DNA of 64,000 nt from Kiritimatiellia bacterium. GTDB lineage: Bacteria > Verrucomicrobiota > Kiritimatiellia > JAFGHX01. Positions 50,917 through 58,583 of this stretch are shown piece by piece. Under the pieces are notes generated by a model that had not been told where the DNA came from, made no database searches, and saw only the letters and a list, made by a program, of their open reading frames with translations. The stretch covers positions 1 through 64,000 of the forward strand of contig JAFGHX010000167.1 in assembly GCA_016929905.1 (NCBI GenBank), read 5' to 3'. Made by a program: the position numbers and the translations under genes. How positions within the stretch are numbered: the first letter of the stretch is position 1; every line of letters starts with the position of its first letter.

Positions 50917-52151
50917 CAGAAGAAGCTGATCTTTTTGGTCGGTACGATTATGCGGTCCCCGTGTTCGAGCGGAACGTCGTCTTCCGGGTCCCCGCTCTGC
51001 ATGAGAGCCTTGGCATTGGCCCGGATTTCACGCTCCTCGCCGTTCTCATCGGTTCGGATGATCTTGACGGACCTGTCCCTGGCGAATGTCGACACGCCGC
51101 CGATCTTGAAGAGCAGGTGCAGCAGCGTACACCGTTCGTTCGGCGCGAACCGCACCACGCCCGGCTGCCGCACCTCGCCCAGGACGATAACCTCCCGCAT
51201 GCCCAAACCCGGCGTCGCCCCGGTCTTGCTCGAGAAGACGTGGATCAAATCGTTGTTCCGCAGCTCGATTTCCGGTATCTCGACAGTCCCTTCCCTGACG
51301 GACAGCGAAACGACCTCCCCTTTCGGGCTTGCCGCGCCCCACACATCCCGCATGCCGCCCGGCACAACCTTCACCAGGACCGGCCCTGGCTGAGGGAGCA
51401 GCCCCCCCGCCCGGATGAGAGCCTCGCGAAGCAGAATGGAGGAACCGGACCCGATCTTCACCAGCCCCGGGTTCGCCACGGCGCCGGAAACCTGGATCTT
51501 GTCGTAGGAGGCTTTGGTCAGCCGCACACTCACCGAGGCCGTGCGGAAGTACCGTTTCTCAAGAATGCGCTTGATCTTGCCCTCGGCCTCCGCTTGCGTG
51601 GCGCTCTGGAGAATGACCAACCCCACGTAGCCGAAATCGATTCCTCCATCACCGTCCACCCGGTAGTTGCCGTTCAGCCCGGGATCCTCCTCAACCGTAA
51701 TCTGCAGTTCGCAGTCGGGTTCGATGGTGACCACGGCAGCCGACGAGAGCCCGCCCTTCGGCAGGTGAGTCACGTCAATCCTGTCCGGGCCCAATGGCCG
51801 GTCCGCCACCGACTCGGGCAGGGACGGCGACGCCGCGCGGGCCGGGCCGGCGGAAGGCAGCCCCGCGGGAAGGCGACTTCGCTCCTCCGGCAGGTCATGG
51901 CGGGAGGCAGGCTCCGCACCCATAGCGAACAGAGATGCCGCCGGGATTCGCGCGATCTCAGGCGGCGCGCTGCGGGGCTCAGGACTGTCAGGGCGGCCAG
52001 GCATGGCGCCGAGAAATATGTCCTCGTCCCCCGCACTCACAAACGCCCTGTCCGCATCCGCCGCCTGCCGGCGAATGCTGCAGCCGGCGAGGAACACGAC
52101 CGCCGCCAGTGCCGTCAACGCCGCCACGCGATGCAACAAGTCGGCATACAT
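50916..52151 (-). CDS. wza: Wza-type polysaccharide export lipoprotein
   Basis: The 411-residue outer-membrane lipoprotein should form the export channel. Its signal peptide ends in a lipobox at Cys24 (AAVVFLAGCS), and a Pro/Ala-rich linker to about residue 120 leads to the Poly_export domain (PDCELQITVEEDPGLNGNY) and SLBB-type domains (IQVSGAVANPGLVKIG, then IVLGEVRQPGVVRF). I chose the ATG at 52151 because it gives the standard signal peptide. An ATG at 52199 would add 16 residues. It is the first large gene of the export unit. Confidence 0.9.
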   Translation of the reverse strand: MYADLLHRVAALTALAAVVFLAGCSIRRQAADADRAFVSAGDEDIFLGAMPGRPDSPEPRSAPPEIARIPAASLFAMGAEPASRHDLPEERSRLPAGLPSAGPARAASPSLPESVADRPLGPDRIDVTHLPKGGLSSAAVVTIEPDCELQITVEEDPGLNGNYRVDGDGGIDFGYVGLVILQSATQAEAEGKIKRILEKRYFRTASVSVRLTKASYDKIQVSGAVANPGLVKIGSGSSILLREALIRAGGLLPQPGPVLVKVVPGGMRDVWGAASPKGEVVSLSVREGTVEIPEIELRNNDLIHVFSSKTGATPGLGMREVIVLGEVRQPGVVRFAPNERCTLLHLLFKIGGVSTFARDRSVKIIRTDENGEEREIRANAKALMQSGDPEDDVPLEHGDRIIVPTKKISFF

Positions 52152-52210
52152 GCCGCCTGTGTCGCAGACGCCCCCGGATCGGTGCCGCCTGTCTGTCATC
52201 GGGCCTGTCC

Positions 52211-52423
52211 TCATGTTTGGGAGTCGGAGGCCTGTACAGGATCCGTATGCTGGTTGGCGAACGCTTCTATCCGGGCAATGTCGCGCTGGGAGAAAACACG
52301 CCACCCGTTCCTGTCGCGGCGTACGTCCGCCACTTTGCCGGCCAGAATCCAGCGTCGAAGCGTGGTCGGGTGAATGCCGACAATCTCGGCCGCCTCCTTT
52401 ATGCGATAGACATCCTTCGCCAT
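52211..52423 (-). CDS. Small MerR/excisionase-type helix-turn-helix regulator
   Basis: This 70-residue protein has an HTH_17/MerR-like fold: YRIKEAAEIVGIHPTTLRRW (residues 6-25) forms the HTH, and GKVADVRRDRNGWRVFSQ a wing. A charged C-terminus follows. It is the first gene after the promoter at 52588-52616 and may bind the operator palindromes there. I chose the ATG at 52423, with GGGGGTG upstream. As an excisionase-like factor it could instead be a remnant of a mobile element, but its position at the head of the locus favours regulation. Confidence 0.75.
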   Translation of the reverse strand: MAKDVYRIKEAAEIVGIHPTTLRRWILAGKVADVRRDRNGWRVFSQRDIARIEAFANQHTDPVQASDSQT

Positions 52424-52445
52424 CAAAGCACCCCCACCACACGCC

Positions 52446-52480
52446 AAATAAAGAAAAAGGCCCGGTTAGGATCGACCAGG
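52446..52480 (-). terminator. Possible leader terminator before the regulator gene
   Basis: On the minus strand a 6-bp stem (cctggt with accggg, one G-T pair) is followed by cctttttctttattt, the only long T-rich run in the leader. It lies between the promoter and the regulator start, so it could be an attenuator controlling the locus. The stem is short, so confidence is low. Confidence 0.35.
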
Positions 52481-52558
52481 TACAGAAATTCGACTCCTTA
52501 CAGGGCTGTTTCCCGTCACGCCACGCATACAGATCAGGCGCGCCGCCATGTCTCCACC

Positions 52559-52576
52559 TTGCGCAACCTTGCGCAA
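52559..52576. promoter_or_regulatory. Paired TTGCGCAA palindromes (putative operator)
   Basis: Two identical palindromes (52559-52566 and 52569-52576) are separated centre to centre by 10 bp, one DNA turn, so a dimeric regulator could bind both on one face. They lie just downstream of the predicted -10 box of the minus-strand promoter, where binding would block transcription. The adjacent helix-turn-helix gene is a candidate ligand. Confidence 0.5.
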
Positions 52577-52587
52577 CCTATAGCGAG

Positions 52588-52616
52588 ATATAACAGGTAC
52601 AGGCCGGCCGTGACAA
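52588..52616 (-). promoter_or_regulatory. Promoter of the polysaccharide locus
   Basis: On the minus strand TTGTCA and TTATAT are separated by 17 bases, a good match to a housekeeping sigma promoter. It is the best such site in the 230-bp gap and would drive the whole 44-gene locus with a leader of about 150 bases. The site has not been tested against other sigma-factor types. Confidence 0.5.
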
Positions 52617-52629
52617 GCTTTTTCTCGCC

Positions 52630-52679
52630 AGCCTGGTCTATTCATGTGCCATCTGCCGCGGGCACGGATAGACCAGGCT
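52630..52679 (-). terminator. Strong hairpin covering the end of the barrel gene
   Basis: The 12-bp arms agcctggtctat and atagaccaggct are perfect inverted repeats, with an inner gtgcc/ggcac stem. The right arm overlaps the stop codon of the gene at 52678-54045, so on that strand the hairpin forms right at the end of the message. It has no T-tract but should insulate the gene from the locus promoter beyond. Confidence 0.6.
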
Positions 52680-54045
52680 AGAAAACGTGCGAGTAGTCGA
52701 AGGTCAGTTCCACCCGGTCCTCGGAGCGGTCAGCCTCATCATCCTCGCTGTCGCGAGTCTGATGCTGGGCGGTGAGCCGCACGCTCAACTCCGGACGCAG
52801 AGACAGGCCCGTGGAGAACGATGTTGTCCAGTCGTTGTAGTCACTCGCGTCTTCGTTCTGCCGTACGGTGTAGTCGGTAGCCAGCGATACGTTCAACTGG
52901 CGCGTCAGAGACCGAGTCAGGCCAAGTCGACTGGACAGCAGCGCGTATCCGCCTCCCGTGTCGGTCTCAGGCTGCGACGATTGCAGTGAGGTGGAAAAGG
53001 CCACCGCCCCCAGGCTCCGCCGCCACGTGATGTCATATGAATACGAATCGATGAGGTCGGTGCCCGCGGCAAAACCGGACGTCAATTGCCGACTGAATGC
53101 GAAGTTGTGGGTCGTATCCCGGTTCAGGATATGTTCCAGCGACAGATCCGCCGTGACGCTTCGGGTCTCCCCGTCATCCGTGCCGCCGTCGGAAGAGGCG
53201 ACGCGCGTGGACGTCAATCCGATGCTCGCCGAGCAGGAGATGACCCGCGTGATCCGAGATCGGCAGAACACGTTCGCCTCCGTGCTGGTCTGATCGCCAC
53301 GCTCCTCGCTTGGAAACGTCTGCACGCTGTAGTTGGCGCGAGGCCCCACAACCAGATTGGCGTTCGGCTGGTACTCCAAAGACACATCGGCACGGTAACT
53401 GGTCCTGCCTGTGTCTTCAAACGCCTCGTCCTCGGGCACCACGTCCTGCCGGGTGAGGGTAACCGCAAGGTTCTTGTCGGGCGCCATGAGCCAGTCGATG
53501 TCGGCGCCAAGTGTGTTGTCGAACCGATTGTACTCAAGGCCGGCGATCTCGTCGCTCAACCCCGAAAAGTCGACATAGTCGGTCAGGTAGCTGGGTGTGT
53601 CATAAATGCGGGCACGAAGATTGGCGCCGGGCGCCAGATCCAGGCTGAAATCCCCGTAGACGCCTTCCTGCGGGGCGTTGATGGACAGGACATTCTCCTG
53701 CGTTTCCATCGGGTAGTACGAATATTCGGCGGAAAAACCGGCGCCAAGACCCGCGTAGCGGGTCAACACGACGTAGTTCTCGAGGTTCAGCGAGGAGGAG
53801 AGCGGAAACTCCACCCCATCCTCGTTCAGATCCGCTCGTCCGGCGCCGGACGCGGCGATATACCGGAAGCCGGCCGACTGTCTGAACGTCAACTGGGAGT
53901 GCAGCGGCCCGATTCGCACCGTGGAATCCCCGGGCGGCATGACAGGACTACGGGTGGAGAACCTGAGATCCTGGGCCACCGCAGGCCGCGTCACGGCCAG
54001 GCCGAAGAAAGCGGACAACGCGAAGATCCGGCACCAGCGTGTCAC
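52678..54045 (-). CDS. Outer-membrane beta-barrel protein
   Basis: This 455-residue protein starts with a signal peptide of about 24 residues (basic start, then FALSAFFGLAVTRPAVA, cleaved before QDLRF). The body is made of alternating aromatic/polar strands (for example NANLVVGPRANYSVQTF and QLNVSLATDYTVRQN) and ends in the outer-membrane signature FDYSHVF with a terminal Phe. It would form a pore or an anchor in the outer membrane, perhaps for polymer export. I chose the GTG at 54045 for the clean signal peptide; ATG at 54228 would add 61 unusual residues. Family identity is unknown. Confidence 0.75.
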   Translation of the reverse strand: MTRWCRIFALSAFFGLAVTRPAVAQDLRFSTRSPVMPPGDSTVRIGPLHSQLTFRQSAGFRYIAASGAGRADLNEDGVEFPLSSSLNLENYVVLTRYAGLGAGFSAEYSYYPMETQENVLSINAPQEGVYGDFSLDLAPGANLRARIYDTPSYLTDYVDFSGLSDEIAGLEYNRFDNTLGADIDWLMAPDKNLAVTLTRQDVVPEDEAFEDTGRTSYRADVSLEYQPNANLVVGPRANYSVQTFPSEERGDQTSTEANVFCRSRITRVISCSASIGLTSTRVASSDGGTDDGETRSVTADLSLEHILNRDTTHNFAFSRQLTSGFAAGTDLIDSYSYDITWRRSLGAVAFSTSLQSSQPETDTGGGYALLSSRLGLTRSLTRQLNVSLATDYTVRQNEDASDYNDWTTSFSTGLSLRPELSVRLTAQHQTRDSEDDEADRSEDRVELTFDYSHVF

Positions 54046-54537
54046 ACCCGCACCCGCGCGCGAGGAACATGCCCCGCCGCCTGCACCGCCGGCACCGCAT
54101 GCGGTCGCCCGCCCCGTTGCGCCCGCCCCCAAAAGCACGGCCGGGCTTTCCGGCGCCCCTGCCCGAGAGAATCCGGCCTCGACATTCTCCACACTCTCGC
54201 CCCGCGGACAGCCGTTCCTGGATTGCATATGGACAGGCTCCCGCCCCGTCGTTTCGCAATCGGAAACGATGTGTCGGCCTGCCCCTACAACACTTCCCCA
54301 TTCGGCGATACGCAAGACGGGGAGGAATGTTGGCGGGCGGACCTGCTGCTTTATTGGTTCGACAATCAGGTCGTCTGTCAGGTAAAATACTAAGTTAGTA
54401 CAGGCTTTTCAACAGAAAAAAGGGTTGCCAACCTCCCACAAAATATCGTATGTATCGGGCACATATCCGGTATGGCATCCGGAATAGGGCATGCGGTTGC
54501 TGCGGTTGCTGGCCGTCAGCACGCGAGGGAGCCGACT
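54046..54537. other. Divergent intergenic region
   Basis: This 492-bp gap lies between the barrel gene (minus) and the stator-like gene (plus). The part next to the barrel gene can be read as an N-terminal extension of it with odd Gly/Ala/Arg composition. AT-rich sequence lies at about 54385-54450. A plus-strand TTGCCA with TATGTA 18 bases later is a weak promoter possibility. The tandem nonamer tgcggttgc occurs twice at 54492-54509. No other gene is seen. Confidence 0.5.
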
Positions 54538-57006
54538 ATGAAGAAGACCACGATCCCGCGGCCGGACATGAACGTGCGGATCAAGACCGTTCTGTTCGTC
54601 GCGCTGGTCGTCTTTGTGGTCATGTACTTCTTCGGCTTCGTCGGCCGCGGGTTCGGCGGGGGGTCGAAATACCTGAGCTTCATCAAGCGTTACGGCGATC
54701 TGCTCACGGACCGCGGGTTCATCCCGTATGCGACGGTGGCGGCATTCGCGCTGACAATCAGTATCCTGCGCAAGAAATACGTGCTGGTAAACCGCCAACT
54801 CCTGTTCTGCCAGGATGAGTCCATTCCGGACGACTTCAACTTTCAGGATCACGATGCGGTCAGCACCTATATCGACAGCTCGCGGGCCAAGCAGGATTTC
54901 GAGGAGAACATGCTGGCCACCCGCGTTGCACGCCTGCTGGAAACCTGGCTGACCACGGGCCACCCGGAACGTATTGCCGACATGGCCGTGGAGGAAGCGG
55001 AATTCGACTACTCCGTGCGCGATGACGGCCACCGCCTGCTGCTGACGCTGTTGTGGTCGATCCCTATCCTCGGGTTCGTCGGCACGGTGATGGGTATCGG
55101 CGGCGCCGTCGGCGGCTTCACCAAGGTCATGGAGGCGGCCGACGAACTCGAGAAGCTGAAGGAAGGCATCCAGGCCGTTACCAGCGAGCTGGCGGTCGCG
55201 TTCGACACCACCTTCCTCGCTCTCGTCCTGGCGCTGATCAGCACCTTCGCCCACACGGTCCTGAAATCCCGGGAAGACGCCGTCATCGAGAAGATCGACA
55301 CGTTCGTGGAAGACGGTCTTGTCTCGAAGCTGGTCGTCGAGCACGACGAGAAGATCGTCCGATGGCTGACCAAGGAGGAGGAGCGGCAGGCCATCCAGGA
55401 AGCGGTCGTGCAGCACATCCCGCGCCCGGAAGACTACACCGCCGCCTTCGGCGGCGTCATTCGGGAAGCCGCGCAAGAGGTCTCATCGGTGGCCAAGGAG
55501 AGCGCGCAAGCCTTCCGCCAGGAGGGCGAGGGCCTGCGCCGGCTCGTGACCGATGCGTCGCAGGAACAGCGCAACATCACCGCCACCTTCGCGCAGGGGC
55601 TGCTGGACCAGATGAAGAGTTCGCTGCGCGGGTTCGCCGAACTCCAGCAGAAGGTCGTCGCGGCCTCCGAGAATATCCGCACCATCATCGTCGAGACCGG
55701 CGAGCAGCAGCGCGCCGAGACCAACACCTTCGCCCAGAGCCTGCGCAGCCAGCTCGAGGCCTCCCTGCGCGAGACGAACACGATGCAGCAGCAGATCGTC
55801 TCCGCTTCGCAGGGCTTGCCGGCCCTCATCCGGGAAACGGCCGAACAACAGCGTGCGCAGACGAACACGTTCGTACAGAAGCTTCGCGACGAGATGCAGG
55901 CGTCCCTGCAGCAGATCACGACCGTGTACGGCAAGGCGACCGCCGAGGCGTCCGAAAGCATGCGAACCGCCATCCGCGAAGCCGGCGAGATGCAGCGCGC
56001 CGAGACCAACGCCTTCAACAAGGGGCTTCAGGACCAGATGCGCACGTCGGTCGCAGAGGTCGGCGCGGCATTCGAACAGGGGACCGTCTCGGCCGTGGAG
56101 GCGGTCGGAAACGCCCTGCGCGGGGCGGCCGAACAGCAGCGCGCGGAGACCGAATCCTTTGTCAAGGGGCTTCAGGCGCCGCTGCGCGAGGCCTTGGGCG
56201 CCATCACCCAAATGCAGGAGAGCCTGAGCGCCGCTTCGGAGACGATGCGCGCCGTCATTCAGGAGACGACGAGCCAGCAGCGCGCGCAGGCCGACAATTT
56301 CGTGCAGAGCCTGCAACAACGGCTGGAGAGTTCCGCGCGCGAACTGGCCGCCGCGCAGGAGAAATTCTCCGCCGCCGCGACCAGCATCGCCAGTTCCATC
56401 CGCGATACCGGCGAACAGCAACGCACGGCGATCACCGGGCTTGTGGGCGGCCTCAAGGAGGAGTCGGAACGGTCCCTGCGGCAGGTCACGGAGCTGCGCG
56501 AGGCGCAGCGCGGCGCGGCGGAGGAGATGGTCCGCGCCATGCGCGCCGGGCAGGAATCCATGGAACAGAGCATGCGCAGCCATCTCGAGAGCGTCACCCG
56601 GGCGCTGCAGGCCGAGCAGCAGCGCTTCGGCGAAACCGAGCAGCGGCTCAAGGCGTTTTTCGACGGCATCGACCGCAGCGTGCGTACGCTCGAGCAGGAA
56701 GAGCGCCGGCGGCTGGACGAGGCCGGCACCGCCTCGCGCCAGGCGTCCGAATGGCTGCAAAAGGCCCAGGCCCTGTTCCAGCAGACCTACGACGGGCTCC
56801 TGGCCCAGATGCGTGAAGGCCAGCAGTTCATCGCCGTGTTGAACAACCTCAGCCAGTCGGAGGCCGCCCTGGCCGAACGGCTCCAACGCCTGCAGGGCGA
56901 CCGCGCGTTCCGCGAATCGATCGACCGCTTTGTCGCCGCACAGAGCCAGGGGCCGGGCGGTAAGCCGTCCCGCGGCAGACGCTTCTGGAGTTTCGGGCGG
57001 AAATAG
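54538..57006 (+). CDS. MotA/TolQ/ExbB-type channel protein with long repeat tail
   Basis: The 822-residue protein has helices at about 15-34, 60-78, 168-193 and 222-243. Residues 177-194 (ILGFVGTVMGIGGAVGGF) match the TolQ/ExbB/MotA channel motif, and AFDTTFLALVLAL the last helix. The rest is a soluble alpha-helical tail. Arg residues of an EQQR-type element at 345, 392, 439, 487, 535, 582 and 629 mark seven 47-48-residue repeats, a probable coiled coil. Such a long tail recalls ZorA. I chose the ATG at 54538 with GAGGGAG eight bases upstream. It likely conducts H+ or Na+ with the two small proteins that follow. Confidence 0.8.
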   Translation: MKKTTIPRPDMNVRIKTVLFVALVVFVVMYFFGFVGRGFGGGSKYLSFIKRYGDLLTDRGFIPYATVAAFALTISILRKKYVLVNRQLLFCQDESIPDDFNFQDHDAVSTYIDSSRAKQDFEENMLATRVARLLETWLTTGHPERIADMAVEEAEFDYSVRDDGHRLLLTLLWSIPILGFVGTVMGIGGAVGGFTKVMEAADELEKLKEGIQAVTSELAVAFDTTFLALVLALISTFAHTVLKSREDAVIEKIDTFVEDGLVSKLVVEHDEKIVRWLTKEEERQAIQEAVVQHIPRPEDYTAAFGGVIREAAQEVSSVAKESAQAFRQEGEGLRRLVTDASQEQRNITATFAQGLLDQMKSSLRGFAELQQKVVAASENIRTIIVETGEQQRAETNTFAQSLRSQLEASLRETNTMQQQIVSASQGLPALIRETAEQQRAQTNTFVQKLRDEMQASLQQITTVYGKATAEASESMRTAIREAGEMQRAETNAFNKGLQDQMRTSVAEVGAAFEQGTVSAVEAVGNALRGAAEQQRAETESFVKGLQAPLREALGAITQMQESLSAASETMRAVIQETTSQQRAQADNFVQSLQQRLESSARELAAAQEKFSAAATSIASSIRDTGEQQRTAITGLVGGLKEESERSLRQVTELREAQRGAAEEMVRAMRAGQESMEQSMRSHLESVTRALQAEQQRFGETEQRLKAFFDGIDRSVRTLEQEERRRLDEAGTASRQASEWLQKAQALFQQTYDGLLAQMREGQQFIAVLNNLSQSEAALAERLQRLQGDRAFRESIDRFVAAQSQGPGGKPSRGRRFWSFGRK

Positions 57007-57022
57007 CCCCGCATGCAAGAGG

Positions 57023-57176
57023 GGAAACCGCGAATGGACGCAAAGGCACGCGAATATCCAGGCCCGCTTCAGAGCAGAATCATGACGGTACGCTCTCGCG
57101 ACGCCATGCGACAGTGCGTCCCGAAAGGGCATTGGACACACACTTTCGCGTCCATTCGCGTCCATTCGCGGTTCTT
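57023..57176. mobile_element. Palindromic MITE-like element, copy B
   Basis: This 154-bp element has terminal inverted repeats (left ggaaaccgcgaatggacgc, right tccattcgcggttc) and the same inner stretch as copy A (gaatatc, aggccc, gagca, atgac). It lies between two genes of the stator-like operon without breaking either. No gene is seen in the 57007-57223 gap. It may affect translation or RNA stability of the following gene. Confidence 0.75.
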
Positions 57177-57223
57177 CACGCTCTTCTAACGGCTTTGAAC
57201 TGGCCCGGACAAAGGCATTCGCG

Positions 57224-57844
57224 ATGGCAAAGCGCATGGCAGATGAAGGGGTGCGGTTTCAGCTGTTCAGCTTCCTCGACCTGCTGACCGGCTACGTCGG
57301 CGTCTTGATGTTCATGCTGCTGATCTACTCGATCCAGTTGGTGGAAATCAAGAACCCGCTCGCCAACATCCTGCTCGGCAAGAGCGGCAGCGAAACGGAC
57401 GTGGCCAAGGCCTTCTTCCTCGAGGCGCGGGAGGGCATGGCCATCATGCTGCCCGAAGGCTTCTGCTCCTACACGGAGGACCTGCGGTTCGGGGGCGGGT
57501 TAGATTTCGTGCTCGATGAGAAGATCAAGCTCGTCGAAGATACGCTGACGCTCGAAGAGGGGGAGGTGGCGGCGGTGATTCTCATCCGGGGCAACGCGGG
57601 CATCATCGTGCGCAACAGCCTCAGGCGGTTGCTGAAGGCCAAGCGCGTGGACCGCGGCGTGGAAATCATCGTGGACGATCTGCGGACGGATCGCGCCTAC
57701 ATCCTGCTGCAGGCGAAGGCGATGGGCGCGCTGGACAAGCTGATCGAACTGGATCCCCGCGAGGCGAAGTACTCGACCTACCCGGATCTTTACCTGCTCG
57801 ACGAACACGACGTGCCGCACCCGCTGTTCAAGGGAGAGGGGTGA
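57224..57844 (+). CDS. ExbD/MotB-like stator protein 1
   Basis: The 206-residue protein has one N-terminal membrane helix (about 15-38) with Asp19 at its start (SFLDLLTGYVGVLMFML), the position of the proton-carrying Asp in ExbD, TolR, MotB and ZorB. The rest is a soluble, probably periplasmic domain with EGEVAAVILIRGNAGIIVRN. It has no OmpA-like peptidoglycan motif I can see. The ATG at 57224 has AAAGG upstream. It is separated from the channel gene by element B and overlaps the next gene by four bases. Confidence 0.72.
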   Translation: MAKRMADEGVRFQLFSFLDLLTGYVGVLMFMLLIYSIQLVEIKNPLANILLGKSGSETDVAKAFFLEAREGMAIMLPEGFCSYTEDLRFGGGLDFVLDEKIKLVEDTLTLEEGEVAAVILIRGNAGIIVRNSLRRLLKAKRVDRGVEIIVDDLRTDRAYILLQAKAMGALDKLIELDPREAKYSTYPDLYLLDEHDVPHPLFKGEG

Positions 57845-58497
57845 ATGCTATGGCCCGGCGCGGAAGAAGACCGGCGGAAGGCAGTCTGGATCTTGGGATG
57901 GACTCGTTCATCGACGTGATGTCCAACTCCATCGGGGTCCTGACCGTCATCCTCCTGTTTGCCGCCGTCGTCGCCAGCCGCACCAGCCGCTTCCTCGTCC
58001 GGCCGCGTTGGACCCAGCTCACGGAGAAAACGCTGCACAATTTCGAGGCGAGGGGCGACCGCATCTACTTCATCGACCATTACAAGCTGCTGGAGAAAGT
58101 GGTCCAGGCCATCAAGGACATCAAGGAGAAGTATCCCGACCAGGACGCACAGCTCGAAGCCTATGCCAGGGTGGACATTACGCACGGCACCTACAGGGTC
58201 TCCCCGCAGGAACTGCCGGCCGGTGTCGTCAATATCGTGCCGAGCGGCGGGTTCGGCGGCACAAGCACCGCCAAGATGACCGATCCCAGTTCCGAGTTCC
58301 AGCGCGTCATGGACACGCTGAACACGGAAGAAGACCAGCTCTACATCATCATTCGGGCCGACGCGTGGCAGACCTATCAGCAGGCGAACCAGGCGGCGAA
58401 GGCCAGGGGCTTCGACGTGGCGTTCGAGATCCGCGCCAGCGATGAACCCATCAACTTCACGCTCGGCAGCCGGGCGACGACCGGCGCATTCCGCTAG
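57841..58497 (+). CDS. ExbD/MotB-like stator protein 2
   Basis: The 218-residue protein has a basic N-terminus, then a helix (about 24-45) starting with Asp25 (DSFIDVMSNSIGVLTVILLF), a second ExbD/MotB-type arrangement distinct from the first. The soluble remainder, with EEDQLYIIIRADAWQTYQQA, could be periplasmic. It starts at GTG 57841 in a GTGA overlap with the preceding gene (ATG at 57850 is the alternative). Two different small subunits with one channel gene suggests a mixed stator. Confidence 0.72.
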   Translation: MNAMARRGRRPAEGSLDLGMDSFIDVMSNSIGVLTVILLFAAVVASRTSRFLVRPRWTQLTEKTLHNFEARGDRIYFIDHYKLLEKVVQAIKDIKEKYPDQDAQLEAYARVDITHGTYRVSPQELPAGVVNIVPSGGFGGTSTAKMTDPSSEFQRVMDTLNTEEDQLYIIIRADAWQTYQQANQAAKARGFDVAFEIRASDEPINFTLGSRATTGAFR

Positions 58498-58541
58498 GGA
58501 TTCTCCGGGCTCCGGCATAAGGCCGGAACCCGGAGAATCCC
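58497..58541 (+). terminator. Hairpin after the second ExbD-like gene
   Basis: The 20-bp stem gggattctccgggctccggc pairs with its inverse, with one mismatch and loop ataag. It sits right after the stop, and a second stem, cggccgc with gcggccg, follows at 58546-58562. There is no T-tract. It could end or attenuate transcription inside the gene set, or protect the message. Confidence 0.6.
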
Positions 58542-58583
58542 TGACGGCCGCTTCGCGGCCGCGGAACGGATTGGGAGGGCAGG

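Noticed and set aside
54046..54315. N-terminal extension of the outer-membrane barrel gene
   Set aside because: The added residues are of odd Gly/Ala/Arg composition and would bury the signal peptide; the GTG at 54045 gives a standard one.
54538..58497. An ordinary Tol-Pal or flagellar motor operon
   Set aside because: No TolA, TolB, Pal or flagellar gene is present, and the channel's tail and the two small subunits do not fit the usual sizes.
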